Below, piece by piece: positions 23,951 to 35,572 of a stretch of DNA of 64,000 nucleotides (position 1 is its first letter; each line of letters starts with the position of its first letter). The position numbers were made by a program, and so were the translations under genes. The DNA lies in the NCBI RefSeq assembly GCF_937616625.2, contig NC_065571.1, positions 20,273,701-20,337,700 of the forward strand. The letters run 5' to 3'. The stretch is from Mercurialis annua (Eukaryota; Streptophyta; Magnoliopsida; Malpighiales; Euphorbiaceae). The notes under the pieces were generated by a model. That model did no database searches. It had not been told where the DNA came from and saw nothing but the letters and a program-made list of their open reading frames with translations.

Positions 23951-26276
23951 CAGACAGATATACTGAGATAAGTTCATAATGCTATTTACATTTATTAAGT
24001 TTAATACCCTCAAAACAAATCCTTTTATACTATTATACTTAAGATTATGGAAATAACAATATTGAAATGATCCCACCGTAAGTATGGCGTATCATACCGA
24101 ACCCAGAGTAGACGGGAAAAAATCCTCGTCTTATACCAGCGTAAGCAAGACATTGGTCTGCCGATCCCATAGTACATACCAGTGCATACAATCTCGATAT
24201 AAGCCTATCGGAGTAGCTCGTTCCAATCTAGATCCATAATCGCTTAAAATAGTTCGAAAACAGTTTATATACTAAAATAATTGCGGTACTTAATAAAGCG
24301 GTAAATAACACTACAAACTCATTGCTTGCTTATCCACGTGAATCTTGGTAAACAGCTAACCCTGCGTAGACTCCGAAACACGAGCAATCGACGGGTCTAA
24401 GACAAGGTATAAGTTAAAATTAATTCAACCCCTAATTCTACGTATACTAGACACTGCATAGGACTAGCATCTCAAACACAACCAAAGAACAACATTTGAA
24501 ACACAAGTAATCCCAAAGCCAAGGTACATACATATCCAACCAATAAAATAATTCGTTAAGTTTAGATGAGCTCTCGTTTAAAACAATCCAGAGTAATATT
24601 TAATTTAGATAAACCTTTTGTAACTCCAAAGAAATCCCAGAGTAGTGTGTTAGCCATATATCCACTATATGCTCAACACAACATGTCGGGTGACCCATGT
24701 CTAACCCGACCCGACCATAGTAAAATCCAAAGTTAAATCGTTTAAACAAAACCAACGTTTTGAAAATAAAGAACTCACTATAAGCTTAAAACAACCAAGC
24801 CAATAACAGAAATACCAATAACAAGCCAATAAATTGTCAACGTTTGACAATTCCACCCGGAGTTTACTTCTCAAACAAAACACCTTAAGTGTAAATAACT
24901 TGATATCAAACACTTTGAAATACTTAAACTCAAATCTGAAATATCAACTTAAATAGCCATAAAATCCTTGTAAAATCCGCCACATTTATATACCATAACA
25001 ACCATTAATATTCAAAACAACCCAAGGTAAACTAACATTTTAAAATAGGTTATAAAACGTATTTCCAGCCATTAACAATTTGATTAAAACCGAAATTAAG
25101 TCAAAGCACTCAAATAATCAAATTTGGCAATTTTGCCGAAAATTGCCTAAACTAGTCAAACGATTCAAAACCAACAATCGATGCACCAAATAATGTTACT
25201 AATGATTTAATAACATCAAAACATCATATAGAAAATATTAGATCAGTAGGTATAGTATTTGAAAACCATTTTGCAATCGATGCGTTCAATTTCCTTAAAT
25301 TTTTCAATTTCGCAAATCGTAGAGATTTCAAAAGCCAATTCAATTTAAATAATCACTTAAAAGAAAAAGCTCTTTAAATCAGTAGGAATAGATGTATAAA
25401 CTCATAACAACTTAAATGATTCAGATTCAATCATTCGAATCAATCGCTAAAAGAATCAACTCACAAACAACCTATAACTTGCCAATTTGTTGTTTAAATT
25501 ATGCAAATTCAGTTCCAATCATTATACATCATATTATAATCATATTAAACTCCATTTAAAACATATTATTCAGATCATAAATCTCAAACCATCAATCATA
25601 AAGTTTCAATCTCCAAAACACCCTAAAACATGCAATTCTAAAAAATAGACATGAACAACAATTCACCAATACATAAGAGATGGAAATAATTACCTTTGAA
25701 TAAAGAATAACAAGATTATATAAGTATTAAACCCTAGAGAAGGGTCTAGATCAAAACCAACAAGAGCTACAATCACACTAACGAAGAACACCACAATCAA
25801 ATTGCGTAGGAACCGCAAAACGGATATGTAATCACCAAATCAATTGTTAAAAAACCATAAAGGATCATAATGGAATGATAGAAATAGGGTTTATCTGAGT
25901 GTAGGGTCGCATAAGGTCTGCTAGGGTGAAAAAGGGCTAAAAGAATCGAGTTAAGGAGCTATTTATAGCAAAACAACGAACCCTACAGTGTCGCATCGCG
26001 CCCGAGATGACTGAATCGCGCCCGTGATGGTGCATCACGACCGTGATGTTCCTATCACGCCCGTGATACACCCCCTGCTTTCAAAAATATTGATTTTCTT
26101 GGCCTTAAGCCCAAGGTCAATCCAAACTGCCCAAACCGCACTCAAAACAAGCTCAAACATCAAAATAACTATTGTGCAACCCAAACCAAAGTTCCAAGGA
26201 ACTAAAACACCAAACATCAACCCAAAATACATTGAAAAACTCATCGTAACAAGCCGGAAAAATACGGGGTGTTACA
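23951..26276 (-). repeat. Reverse-oriented LTR inserted in E2 gag
   Basis: The reverse complement starts TGTAACACCCCGTATTTTTCC at 26276. It carries a promoter with TATAAATAGC (about 25963-25971 on the + strand) and follows the E4-type LTR order up to CTCAGTATATCTG near 23951. The last roughly 450 bp of an LTR, expected to end GGTCGTGACA, are missing, so this is a truncated LTR and no target duplication can be read. It shares long stretches with 62203-63448. An open frame starting at 26024 runs from this LTR into gag by chance. Confidence 0.82.
25995..26067. repeat. Four-copy 14-bp palindrome array beside nested LTR promoter
   Basis: Four units about 20 bp apart: ATCGCGCCCGAGAT (25995), ATCGCGCCCGTGAT (26015), ATCACGACCGTGAT (26034) and ATCACGCCCGTGAT (26054). 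In LTR orientation they lie just upstream of the TATA box. They look like binding sites for a dimeric protein or a decayed tandem repeat. Confidence 0.8.
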
Positions 26277-27463
26277 AAAGCGCTTCTTCTCAAGCTAGTA
26301 GGGGGAGTCGGCGTACGCATAGCAAGGGGAGGCATAGTGCTAGGAGTAGTCCTTACAGTTCTAGCAGCAGTGGGAGTAACTGTTGTTCAGGACGCGGGTA
26401 CAGTGGTGGATCTAACGTTCCATTTTGCCAAAATTGCAGACGTAGACATTTTGGTCAGTGCCATTTAGCTCAAGGAGGTTGTTTTACTTGTGGCCAGCAG
26501 GGTCATTTCTGCAGAGAGTGTCCGACATCTGGGCAGCATATGTCTAACGCCAGTGTAGCGCATCCGTCTTACCGGCAGCAGAGACCTGTGTTTACTCCGT
26601 CGGTGGGGTATTCTAAACCTGCCGCATCTTTTGGTGGCCAGCGGGACCGTGGTTCTGCTGGCAGAGGTTTTGGTGGCCGTGGTAATGGTGGCAGAGGTTC
26701 CAACAGTTATGGTACTGGGCAGAGTTCACAGCAGCAGCCGCAGGGTCTGGCCAGAGTGTTCGCACTTACTCCTCAGGATGCGCGTGCATCAAATGCCGTG
26801 GTGCAAGGTACCATTCAGATTTATTTTATAGATGCTTTGGTATTATTTGATGCGGGTGCAACCCATTCGTTTGTGTCTACTTGCTTTGCTGATAAGTTGG
26901 GTATTACACCGTCTTCTTTGAGTGAACCTCTAGCTGTGTCTACACCTATGTCTGAAGGTGTAGTTGTGGATGTCGTATATCCTTCTTGTCCAGTTGTTAT
27001 ACATGGTAGAGAGTTAGGTGCTGATTTGATTTTGCTTGACGTGCTTTCTTTCGACGTGATTTTGGGGATGGATTGGCTGTCGCACCATTATGCTTCTATT
27101 GACTGTCGAGGGAAGTCAGTTGAGTTTCGGATTCCAGGTGATCTACCTTTATCCTTTCAAGGAGAAAAGGCGGAGACACCTAAGAATCTGATTTCCGCAA
27201 TCAAAGCGAAGCGGATTTTAGACAAGGGTTGCCAGGGTTTTCTTGCTGTGGTTCGAGATGTGGAAGCGGAAGTTAGTGATATGCATAGTGTACCGATTGT
27301 GAGTGAGTTCAAAGATGTGTTTTCAGAGGAATTGCCTGGATTACCACCTGATCCTGATATTGAGTTTTGCATTGACATGGTTTATGGAACAGTTACGATT
27401 TCGATACCGCCGTATCGGATTGCTCCTGCAGAGCTGAAGGAGTTGAAGGACCAGTTACAATAG
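26277..27463 (+). pseudogene. E2 gag zinc knuckle and aspartic protease
   Basis: Continues E2 after the nested LTR. A serine-rich basic stretch is followed by a CCHC knuckle, CFTCGQQGHFCREC (about 26492-26533), a glycine-rich region, and then a retropepsin domain with active-site motif LFDAGATHSF (about 26843-26872) and DVILGMDWL further on. The start of the RT domain follows (EELPGLPPDPDIEFCID). It ends at an in-frame TAG (27461-27463) where RT should continue. The present open frame begins in the antisense LTR at 26024, so its first 84 or so codons are not gag. Confidence 0.9.
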
Positions 27464-28640
27464 TTATTGTATAGTGGGTTCATCAGACCTAGTACTTCTC
27501 CATGGGGTGCTCCTGTTCTGTTTGTGAAGAAGAAAAACGGTTCCTTTCGACTGTGTATTGACTACAGACAGTTGAACAAGGTTACTGTCAAGAACAGATA
27601 TCCTCTCCCTCGCATCAATGATTTGTTTGACCAGTTGCAAGGTGAAAAGTGTTTTTCCAAGATTGATTTGAGATCCGGGTATCATCAACTTCGGATCCGT
27701 GATGTAGATGTGCCTAAAACTTCTTTTCGGACGCGTTATGGACATTTTGAGTTTCTGGTTATGTCCTTTAGTCTGACTAACGCACCAGCAGTGTTCATGG
27801 ATATGATGAATAGGGTGTTCAAGCCATTTTTAGATCAATTCGTTATTGTTTTCATCTATGACATTTTGATCTATTCTCGGAGTGAGGAGGAGCATGCTTA
27901 CCATTTGAGGACTATACTACAGACGTTGCGTGAGCATCAGTTGTATGCTAAGTTCTCAAAATGTGAGCATCAGTTGTATGCTAAGTTCTCAAAATGTCGA
28001 AAGATGGAATCAAGGTTGATCCGAAGAAGATTAAGGCGGTTATGGATTGGCAGAGGCCGAGGTCAGTTACCGAGATCAGGAGTTTTCTTGGTTTAGCTGG
28101 CTATTATCGTCGATTCGTGCAGGGTTTCTCTTGAATATCTGCACCGTTGACTAAACTAAAACAGAAGGGTGTTAAGTTTGAGTGGACTGACAAGTGCGAG
28201 GCGAGCTTTGAGAAGCTCAAGTAGATTATGACTGCAACTCTTGTTTTGGCGTTGCCTTCTAGCATCGATGGTTTCACGGTATATTGTGATGCGTCTCGTA
28301 TCGGTTTGGGTTGCGTACTGATGCAACATGGATAGGTGATTGCCTATGCTTCCAGAAAGTTGAAGAAGCATGAGGTAAATTACCCTACTCATGATTTAGA
28401 GTTGGCAGCTGTGGTTTTTACGCTGAAAATTTGGAGGCATTATTTGTATGGTGCTACTTGTGAGATCTTCACTGACCATAAGAGTCTGAAGTACATCTTT
28501 GATCAGAGAGAGTTGAACTTGAGACAGAGGAGGTGGTTATAGTTTTTGAAGGACTATGGCTGTACTATTCAGTACCATCCGGGTAAGGCTAATGTGGTAG
28601 CCGATGCGTTGAGTTCCAAGTCCTCGGGCAATTTGGCTCA
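27464..28640 (+). pseudogene. E2 reverse transcriptase and RNase H
   Basis: RT fingers and palm are recognisable ([20 protein letters not shown], then [11 protein letters not shown] and YPLPRI). The catalytic FIDD motif reads FIYDILIYS, with the first aspartate changed to tyrosine (27857-27859), which would abolish activity. A 33-bp tandem duplication (27932-27964 and 27965-27997) is followed by loss of the next conserved block and a frameshift. The connection ([18 protein letters not shown]) and RNase H (YCDASRIGLGCVL; later NVVADALS) follow in broken frames with stops near 28133, 28222, 28333 and 28540. Confidence 0.9.
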
Positions 28641-29866
28641 GATCACTGAGGTTGGGCGCAGACCCATGGTTAAAGACTGGCGTGGTTTGGTAGCTTCAAG
28701 CTATGGCTTTCCAGTTACTCAGGCCGGTAGTTTGTTGGCACAGTTGCAAGTGCAACTTGTTTTGATTGATCGGACCAAAGCTTTACCAACTGAGGATCCA
28801 CAGTTGAAACGGATTATAGTGGAGGTTCAGCAGGATGGAAATTCTGAGTTTACGTTTGTGGATGGAGTTCTGAGATATGGTTCAAGATTGTGTGTTCCGG
28901 ATTCAGATGGTTTGAGGGACCAAATTCTGGAGGAAGCGCCCAAGTCTGCTTATAGAGTTCATCCGGTTCTACTAAGATGTACCACGATCTTAAGGGTACA
29001 TACTGGTGGAGCAGAATGAAGAAGGATGTTGCCGAGTATGTTTCCAAGTGTCTGACTTGCCAGTAGGTTAAGCTGGAACATCAGAAACCTTTTGGCCATT
29101 ATTAGCCACTACATATTCCAGAGTGGAAGTGGGAGCGGATTGCCATGGATTTTGTGGTTGGATTACCACGTACTCGGCAGGGGTATGATTCTATCTGGGT
29201 GATAGTTGACCGTATGACTAAGTCGTCCCATTACCTTCCGATTAAGGTTTCGTATCCTGCTTCGAGGTTGGCTTAGTTGTACATCGACAGGATTGTCAAT
29301 TTGCATTGTGTACCGGTTTTTATTGTGTCAAACAGAGGTTCTGTGTTCACTTCGAGGTTCCAGAAAGCGTTACAGGAATCATTCGGCTCTCGTTTGGATT
29401 TCAGTACAGCTTTTCATCCTCAGACTGACGGTTAGTCTGAGAAGACTATTCCGACGTTAAGGATATGCTCCGGATGTGTATTCTTGATTTTAAGGGTAGC
29501 TGGGATTCTCATTTGTCGTTGATTGAGTTTTCTTACAACAACAATTACCATGCGAGTATTGAGATGGCACCTTATGAGGCTTTGTATGGACGCAAGTGTC
29601 GATCTCCTATCTGTTGGGAGGAGGTTGGAGAGCGTAAGTTCTCGGGAGCAGAGATTGTCCAGATTACCTCAGAGAAGGTACCATTAATCAAGCGGATATT
29701 AGAGATTGTGTTTAGTCGGCATAAGGGTTATACTGATCCGAAGAGGAAATACATTCAGTTTCAAGTTGGTGATTTCGTGTTTCTTCGGGTTTTGCCTATG
29801 AAGGGCGTTGTGGGTTTTGGTGTTAAGGAGAAGTTAGCACCAAGGTATGTTGGTCCGTATGAGATT
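28641..29866 (+). pseudogene. E2 integrase, interrupted
   Basis: A zinc-binding region ([19 protein letters not shown]) is followed by a catalytic core with MDFVVGLPRT and VSNRGSVFTSRF, then AFHPQTDG and a degraded ending. The second catalytic aspartate (usually in SDRGS) is asparagine here. Several stops and frame changes are present, for example near 29064, 29103, 29275 and 29433. The C-terminal part VPLIKRILEI to LAPRYVGPYEIG is open until the MITE insertion at 29867. Confidence 0.88.
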
Positions 29867-30249
29867 GGATATTAAACTCCCTGGGTCACTCAAGTCTCAG
29901 GAAATTTCAAAAAGGTCACTAAAGTCAATTTTCTTACAAAGTGGTCACTGAACTATACCTTTTATTACAAAAATATTTCTATTGATAGGGAAAGAACACT
30001 AAACTTTTTGTGAACTACAAAAAAATCATTGGGTTATTCCTTTTATCACAAAAAGGTCACTGAACTATGTTCCTTTTTGTAATTTTGGCTTGCCACGTAA
30101 GCAAAAATGTTAGGTTTTTACGTCGTTTTATATGGGTGAACCCTTTTGTAATAAAATGTATAGTTCAGTGACCATTTTGTAAGAAAATTGACTTTAGTGA
30201 CCTTTTTGAGATTTCCTAAGACTTGAGTGACCCAGAGAGTTTAATATCT
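29867..30249. mobile_element. 383-bp Mutator-like MITE inserted in E2
   Basis: Flanked by a perfect 10-bp target duplication GTATGAGATT (29857-29866 and 30250-30259). The ends are inverted repeats: the left begins GGATATTAAACTCCCTGGG and the right end read backwards begins AGATATTAAACTCTCTGGG, and pairing continues far inward (GGTCACTAAAGTCAATTTTC). It is non-coding, and removing it with one target copy restores the E2 frame (PYEI-SERIG). A 10-bp duplication points to a Mutator-type transposase supplied in trans. Confidence 0.88.
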
Positions 30250-30577
30250 GTATGAGATTTCAGAGAGAATTGGAGCTGTGGCTTATCGTCTGGTTCTGCC
30301 GCCAGACATGTCTTTAGTGCATCCCGTGTTTCATGTTTCCATGTTGAGGAAGTGCCTTTCTGATCCTTCACATGTGATTATGCCTCAGAGCGTTGAGACT
30401 GACCAAGAGTTATCGTATGAGGAACAGCCAGTTGAGGTTGTTGATACGCAAGTGCATAAGTTGTGGAACAAGGAGATTCTGATGGTCAAAGTTCTCTGGC
30501 GCAATCATTCTGTTGAGGAGCGCACTTAGGAGACCGAGTCGGATATGCGAAATCTCTATCTTTTTCTCTTTCCTTGA
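30250..30577 (+). pseudogene. E2 integrase C-terminus with chromodomain-like tail
   Basis: Resumes EISERIGAVAYRLVLPP, then LVHPVFHVSMLRKCLSDPSH and the tail EEQPVEVVDTQVHKLWN, then KVLWRNHSVEER. This tail is typical of chromovirus integrases and is thought to direct integration to heterochromatin. A TAG at 30528-30530 replaces the expected tryptophan. The ancestral end is the TGA at 30575-30577. Confidence 0.82.
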
Positions 30578-30713
30578 GGTTTGTGGATTGTTACTTGTTT
30601 ATTTATATTTATTTTTAGGAGATTATTATGAGTATTATTTGTGTTACGTGTTATTGGTGTTATTTGTTTATCGTGTTAAATTCGAGGATGAATTTGTAAT
30701 TAGTTGGGGAGAA
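30578..30713 (+). other. E2 3' untranslated region, ATTCGAGG box and PPT
   Basis: A T-rich stretch is followed by ATTCGAGGATGAATTT (30680-30695) and the purine tract TTGGGGAGAA ending at 30713, next to the LTR. Confidence 0.85.
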
Positions 30714-30913
30714 TGTAATACCCCGTGAAAAAATTTAAAATTTTGCGACAAGTTTCTGGTAGTTTTTGGATTGTTTTCAGTATCGTGGTTAGATTTGTGG
30801 TTAGGGATATATTTGGGTTTGGTTTAAACCTTGGATAGTTTGGTTGGCCCATATGGGGGTTTGGCCCATGGGCCAAAATCTAAAACATTTCGAGATCTGT
30901 GCTGATCAAACAC

Positions 30914-31032
30914 GGTCTCGTTCTAGACCATGCAGGGTCTCGAACAAGACCCCAACTTTTGTGCTGGTCTCGTTCGAAACCAGCAAGGTCTCGAACGAGA
31001 CCTCATCTAAATTGCTGGTCTCGTTCGAGATC
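30914..31032. repeat. Five-copy 16-bp palindrome array in E2 LTR
   Basis: Units at 30914 (GGTCTCGTTCTAGACC), 30936 (GGTCTCGAACAAGACC), 30966 (GGTCTCGTTCGAAACC), 30987 (GGTCTCGAACGAGACC) and 31017 (GGTCTCGTTCGAGATC). Each is a near-perfect palindrome, alternating TTCG and AACG centres. The array lies just upstream of the expected LTR promoter. Confidence 0.85.
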
Positions 31033-32663
31033 AGCAACTACACCAGAGACCCTTTTGTTTGGTTGCTGAAAATCGTCTCTTTACAGCCTTATAATTACGT
31101 GGTACTTCAGGTTTCCTTTTATTCTTTATTTCCTCAAACCCTAGCCGTAAATTGTACTCTCGAAAGTCTCTGAATTCTATTATATCTTCCTCCTCCCTTC
31201 ACAGCAAACTATGTAAGTTTCTCTTGTTCATATTGTTTCTACTTTAGTTAATAAACGACATTTCGTAATTTGGATCGTTCTCGTTCGTTTTTTGATCAAA
31301 ATCAATTTTGTTTCGTCCTTTACGCAATCGATCTCGTTTTCAAAAAACTTTACGCAATCGATCTCGTAAAGTTTTCCATTATCGTTTTCACAAAACTTTA
31401 CGCAATCGATCTCGTTTCAATCGCCGCCGTTTCATCGTACTTTTGTGCTATTTTGATTCTATTTCTTAATGATGTTTCTGCCATTGTTCTTGAGCCATGA
31501 TGTTGGTTACTTTTATGATAATTAGCATCCTTGATTATTGGGTTAGCTGAATTGTTTGAGTTCTATTGTTCTGTTATGTTAAATTTTCGTATCGTTCATC
31601 ATCGCTTTGAATTTACTCACTTCCGTTACCTTATTCTTGTTGCTACTGTTTTCTGAGTTTTACTAGTTTATTAGGGTTGTTGTTTATTCATGAAATATGT
31701 TGCCAAATTAGTATAAGATCTTGTATGACTTAGGGTTTTACCTTGATGATTACTGTAACTTTGGGTTAATGTAGGGTAAGGTTTTGTTTGAAATGAAGGG
31801 AATGGCTTGATGGCCAATATGATCACCCAATTATTTTGTTTAATCAATTAAATCTTTCAAGTTAATTACCTATTGAGTTTTTGTGAAAATAAGTTAAATT
31901 TCGCTTTAATTTATAAATACGTGAATTGTGAACGATAAGTATTTTACAACTTAAGTTATAATTACTCGTGTAATTATATTTAATTTCAAATATGAATTTG
32001 GCATGAAAATTGGCTAGCCCTTGAACATTTTTTTTTAAACTTATTTGATTAAGTGGTTGGTTAGTAACTCGGGTTACTTGAAATCGAAGTTATTGACTTC
32101 TGTTTTAATGATTTAGTATTTTATCAAATTGTTTTTATAAATATAAACTCGTGTTTATATTTGATAAATGTTTTGAGTTAAGTTAGACTTGGGTCACCCG
32201 ACAAGTGAGGTTAGCTTGGTAGTTACCGGTAACTCGGCTAACCTACTATTTGGAAATTAATTATTATTTAAAGATTATTAAATAATATTTATTAAATGGA
32301 TTTTAAAGCGAGAACCCAATATACTTGTATTAATTGTGCGTTATTACCTATTGGGTATTTTATGTTGCTCTGGATTGTTTTATTCCGACGTGTTGTTTAT
32401 ATTAGTCCTATGTGGTGTCTAGTACTCTCTAGAGTTAGAATATGTTTTTAATAATTATTTTATTTGTTTAGACTCGACTACCGTTCGTGCTTCAGAGGCA
32501 AACTAGAATTAGTTGCTTGCCAGTTATCACGTGAATTAGCAAGTAGTGAGTTTGTACTTACTATTTACCGCCTTTTTAAATAAATTGTTATTTTCATGTC
32601 TATACACTGTATACGATACTGCGAACTGTTTTTGTCATTATGGCTTGTAGTTGGAACATGCTA

Positions 32664-32682
32664 CCTAATGGGCATCATTAGG
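32664..32682 (+). other. GGCAN-loop hairpin, E2 LTR
   Basis: Stem CCTAATG, loop GGCAT, stem CATTAGG, followed by ACTGCGTGCGCACC with the palindrome GTGCGCAC. Equivalent of 5483-5501, with one internal base pair switched. Confidence 0.8.
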
Positions 32683-34852
32683 ACTGCGTGCGCACCGGTA
32701 ATGATCTGGGAAAGGTTTATTGTGAAATGTGGTAACTCTGTGTGAGCATAGCTCTCGGGACCAGGTAGAGTAACTCGGTGTAGCTCAGCTTTCGGGACTA
32801 TGGATATGGTATAAGTGTGGTCGGTGGTAACTCAGTGTAGCTTAGCTCTCGGGACCAGGCCTATTGGATTATGGAAATATTTAGTATTGTGGATTAGGGT
32901 TCCAATTATTAAACGTAATGCTGTTATAAAATGTTTTAAACGGTTTTAAAGGTTTTCCACTTAATTAATATAAATAGTGGTATAAACTCATCTCAGTATA
33001 TGTGACCCCGTTGTTTTCCCATTTTTTACAGGCTTACTATTTAAGCAAGTTAGCTGATCTCCGTTTCTTTGTTTTTCTTCGGAGGTTCCATTTATTTTAG
33101 TAAAACTATCAAAACTGTTTTATTCTTAGAACGCAGTAGTAGACTAGACGTCTTTATTATTATTACAGTTGTTTGTCGATTGGTTCGACTAGTTATATTG
33201 CTTTGGCATGCTACATTATTTACATTGGTTTATGTTATGCTTATTTTAGACTCAGTGTTGGAAAAGCATGTCATATAAATGTGGAAATTATAAACTGCTA
33301 GAACTAGGGTAAAGTCTCAGATGCCCCCCGAGCATTCGTTTTCTGCAGTTTTATGTGTTTGTATGTTAACCGAAAGGCTTGCTACTGGTTTTGGTACTAC
33401 ATTACACATACCCTAGCGCCGGTCACGATTCATGAAACTGGGTCGTGACATTCAAACTTTTCCCCTTTAGCGATTTAAGCCAAACGTTTTAAACGTTATG
33501 AAACCAACCCAAACGTTTAAAACGTTTTGAAACAACTCCAAACGTTTCACCTTTTAATCGATTTAAGCCAAACGTTTAAAAAGTTACAAAACAAATCCGA
33601 ACATTTTACCTTTTAAACGATTTAAGCCAAACATTTAAAACTTTACTAAACAAATTCTAACGTTTCACCTTTTTGCGTTTCAAGCTAAACGTTTAATCTG
33701 TTACAAAACAAATCCAAACCTTTTACCTTTTTAGCGATTTCAGCGAAACGTTTAAAATGTTACAAAACAAAATTCAAACATTTAAAACAATACAAAACAA
33801 ATCCTAACGTTTCACATTTTTAGCGATTTAAGCCAGAACGTTTAAAATGTTACAAAACAAATCCACACGTTTCTTCTTTTTAGCGATTTAAGCCAAATGT
33901 TTAAAATATTACTAAACAAATCCAAACGTTTAAAACGAAACAAATCCTAACGTGTCGTCTTTTAGCGATTTAAGCGAAACATTTAAAATGTTACGAAACA
34001 AATCCAAACATTTAAAACGTTGCGAAACAAATCTTAACATTTCACCTTTTTTAGCGATTGAAGCCAAACGTTTACAAACGTTACGAAAAAATCCAAACCT
34101 TTCACCTTTTGAGCAATTTAAGCCAAACGTTAACAAACGTTACGAAACAAATCCAAATGTTTCAACTTTTTAACGATGTAAGCCAAACATTTAAAACGTT
34201 ACGAAACTAGTCCAAACGTTTAAAACGTTACGAAGCAAATCCAAACATTTCACATTATTAGCGTATTAAGCCAAATGTTTACAAACGTTACTAAACAAAT
34301 CCAAACCTTTTACCTTTTTATCCATTTAAGCCAAATATTTAAAACGTTACGAAACAAATCCAAACGTTTAAAACGTTACGAAACAAATCCAAACGTTTCA
34401 CATTTTTAGCGATATAAGACAAATTTTTACAAACGTTACGAAACAAATCCAAACGTTTCCCCTTTTTAGTGATTTAAGCCAAACGTTTAAAACATTATGA
34501 AAACAATCCAAACGTTTAAAACGTTACGAAACAAATCCTAACGTTTCACTTTTTTAGCGATTTAAGCCAAATGTTTAAAACTTTACGAAACAAATCCTAA
34601 TGTTTCGCCTTTTTAAGGATTTAAGCCAAACGCATAAAACGTTATGAAATAAATCCTAACTATTTCCTTTTTTAGCGATTAAAACCAAATGTTTAAAACG
34701 TTACGAAACAAATCCAAACGTGTCCCCTTTTTAGTGATTTAAGGTAAAACTTTAAGACGCTACGAGACCAATCCAAACGTTTAAAACATTACGAAATAAA
34801 TCATAACATTTCACCTTTTTATCGATTTAAGCCAAACGTTTACAAACGTTAC

Positions 34853-34926
34853 GAAACAAATCCAAACGTTACGAAACAAATCCAAACGTTACGAAACAAA
34901 TCCAAACGTTACGAAACAAATCCAAA
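34853..34926. repeat. 20-bp micro-array within satellite
   Basis: ACGAAACAAATCCAAACGTT is repeated four times in perfect tandem. It is a local expansion of one third of the 60-bp unit, bounded by normal units. Confidence 0.9.
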
Positions 34927-35572
34927 CGTTTCACCTTTTTACAGATTTAATTTAAACGTTTAAAACATAACGAAACAAATCCTAATGTTTCGCCTTTTTA
35001 ACAATTTAAGCCAAACATTTTAGAAGTTACGAAACAAATCCTAACGTTTTCCCTTTTTAGCGATTTAAGCCTAACATTTAAAACGTTACGAAACAAATCC
35101 AAACATTTCACCTTATTAGCGATGTAAGTCAAACGATTACAAACGTTACGACACAAATCGAAGCGTTTCACCTTTTTAGCATTGTAAGCCAATCATTTAA
35201 AACGTTACTTAACCAATACAAACGTTTGAAACGTTATGTAACTAATTGAAACGTTTCACCTTTTTAGCGATATAAGCAAAACGTTTAAAACATTATGAAA
35301 CAAATCCAAACGTTTCCCCTTTTATCGATTTAAGCCAAACGTCTAAAACCGTTACAAAACAAATCCAAATGTTTCACCGTTTTTGCGATTTAAGCCAAAC
35401 GTTTAAAACGTTAAGATACCAATCCAATATTTAAAACATTACAAAACCAAACCAAATGTTTAAAATCTTACAAAAAAATCCGAACGTTTCACCTTTTTAG
35501 TGATTTAAGCGAAACGTTTAAAACATAACGAAACAAATCCTAATGTTTTGCCTTTTTAACGATTTAAGCCAA

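Larger units (their letters stand above)
22727..33450 (+). mobile_element. E2: decayed Ty3/Gypsy chromovirus, 5' LTR missing
   Basis: Domain order is gag, zinc knuckle, aspartic protease, RT, RNase H, integrase, chromodomain-like tail, PPT, 3' LTR, which is Ty3/Gypsy order. The C-terminal tail (KVLWRNHSVEE) suggests the Tekay/Del chromovirus clade. There is no 5' LTR or PBS: the leader starts abruptly in satellite at 22727. Stop codons, frameshifts, a reverse LTR in gag and a MITE at the end of integrase all break it. It is an old, dead copy of what could be the autonomous partner of E1 and E3. Confidence 0.9.
30714..33450 (+). repeat. E2 3' LTR (2,737 bp)
   Basis: Starts TGTAATACCCCGTG and ends CTGGGTCGTGACA. 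It contains a five-copy palindrome array (30914-31032), a run of four TTTACGCAATCGATCTCG-type repeats (about 31320-31412), the GGCAN hairpin (32664-32682) and the conserved end module with CCCTAGCGCCGGTC. Satellite follows at 33451. Confidence 0.93.

Noticed and set aside
26024..26276. N-terminal extension of the 479-codon frame as a real gag part
   Set aside because: This stretch is antisense LTR ending at the TGTAAC boundary. Gag homology starts only after 26277.
27464..27745. Minus-strand frames opposite RT, gag and RNase H
   Set aside because: Shadows of the pol coding strand; no domains recognised.
33952..34173. Satellite-encoded proteins (also at 39138-39323 and 34998-35192)
   Set aside because: Frames follow the 60-bp unit, which is a multiple of three, and break at random decay sites. 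No codon constraint is visible.
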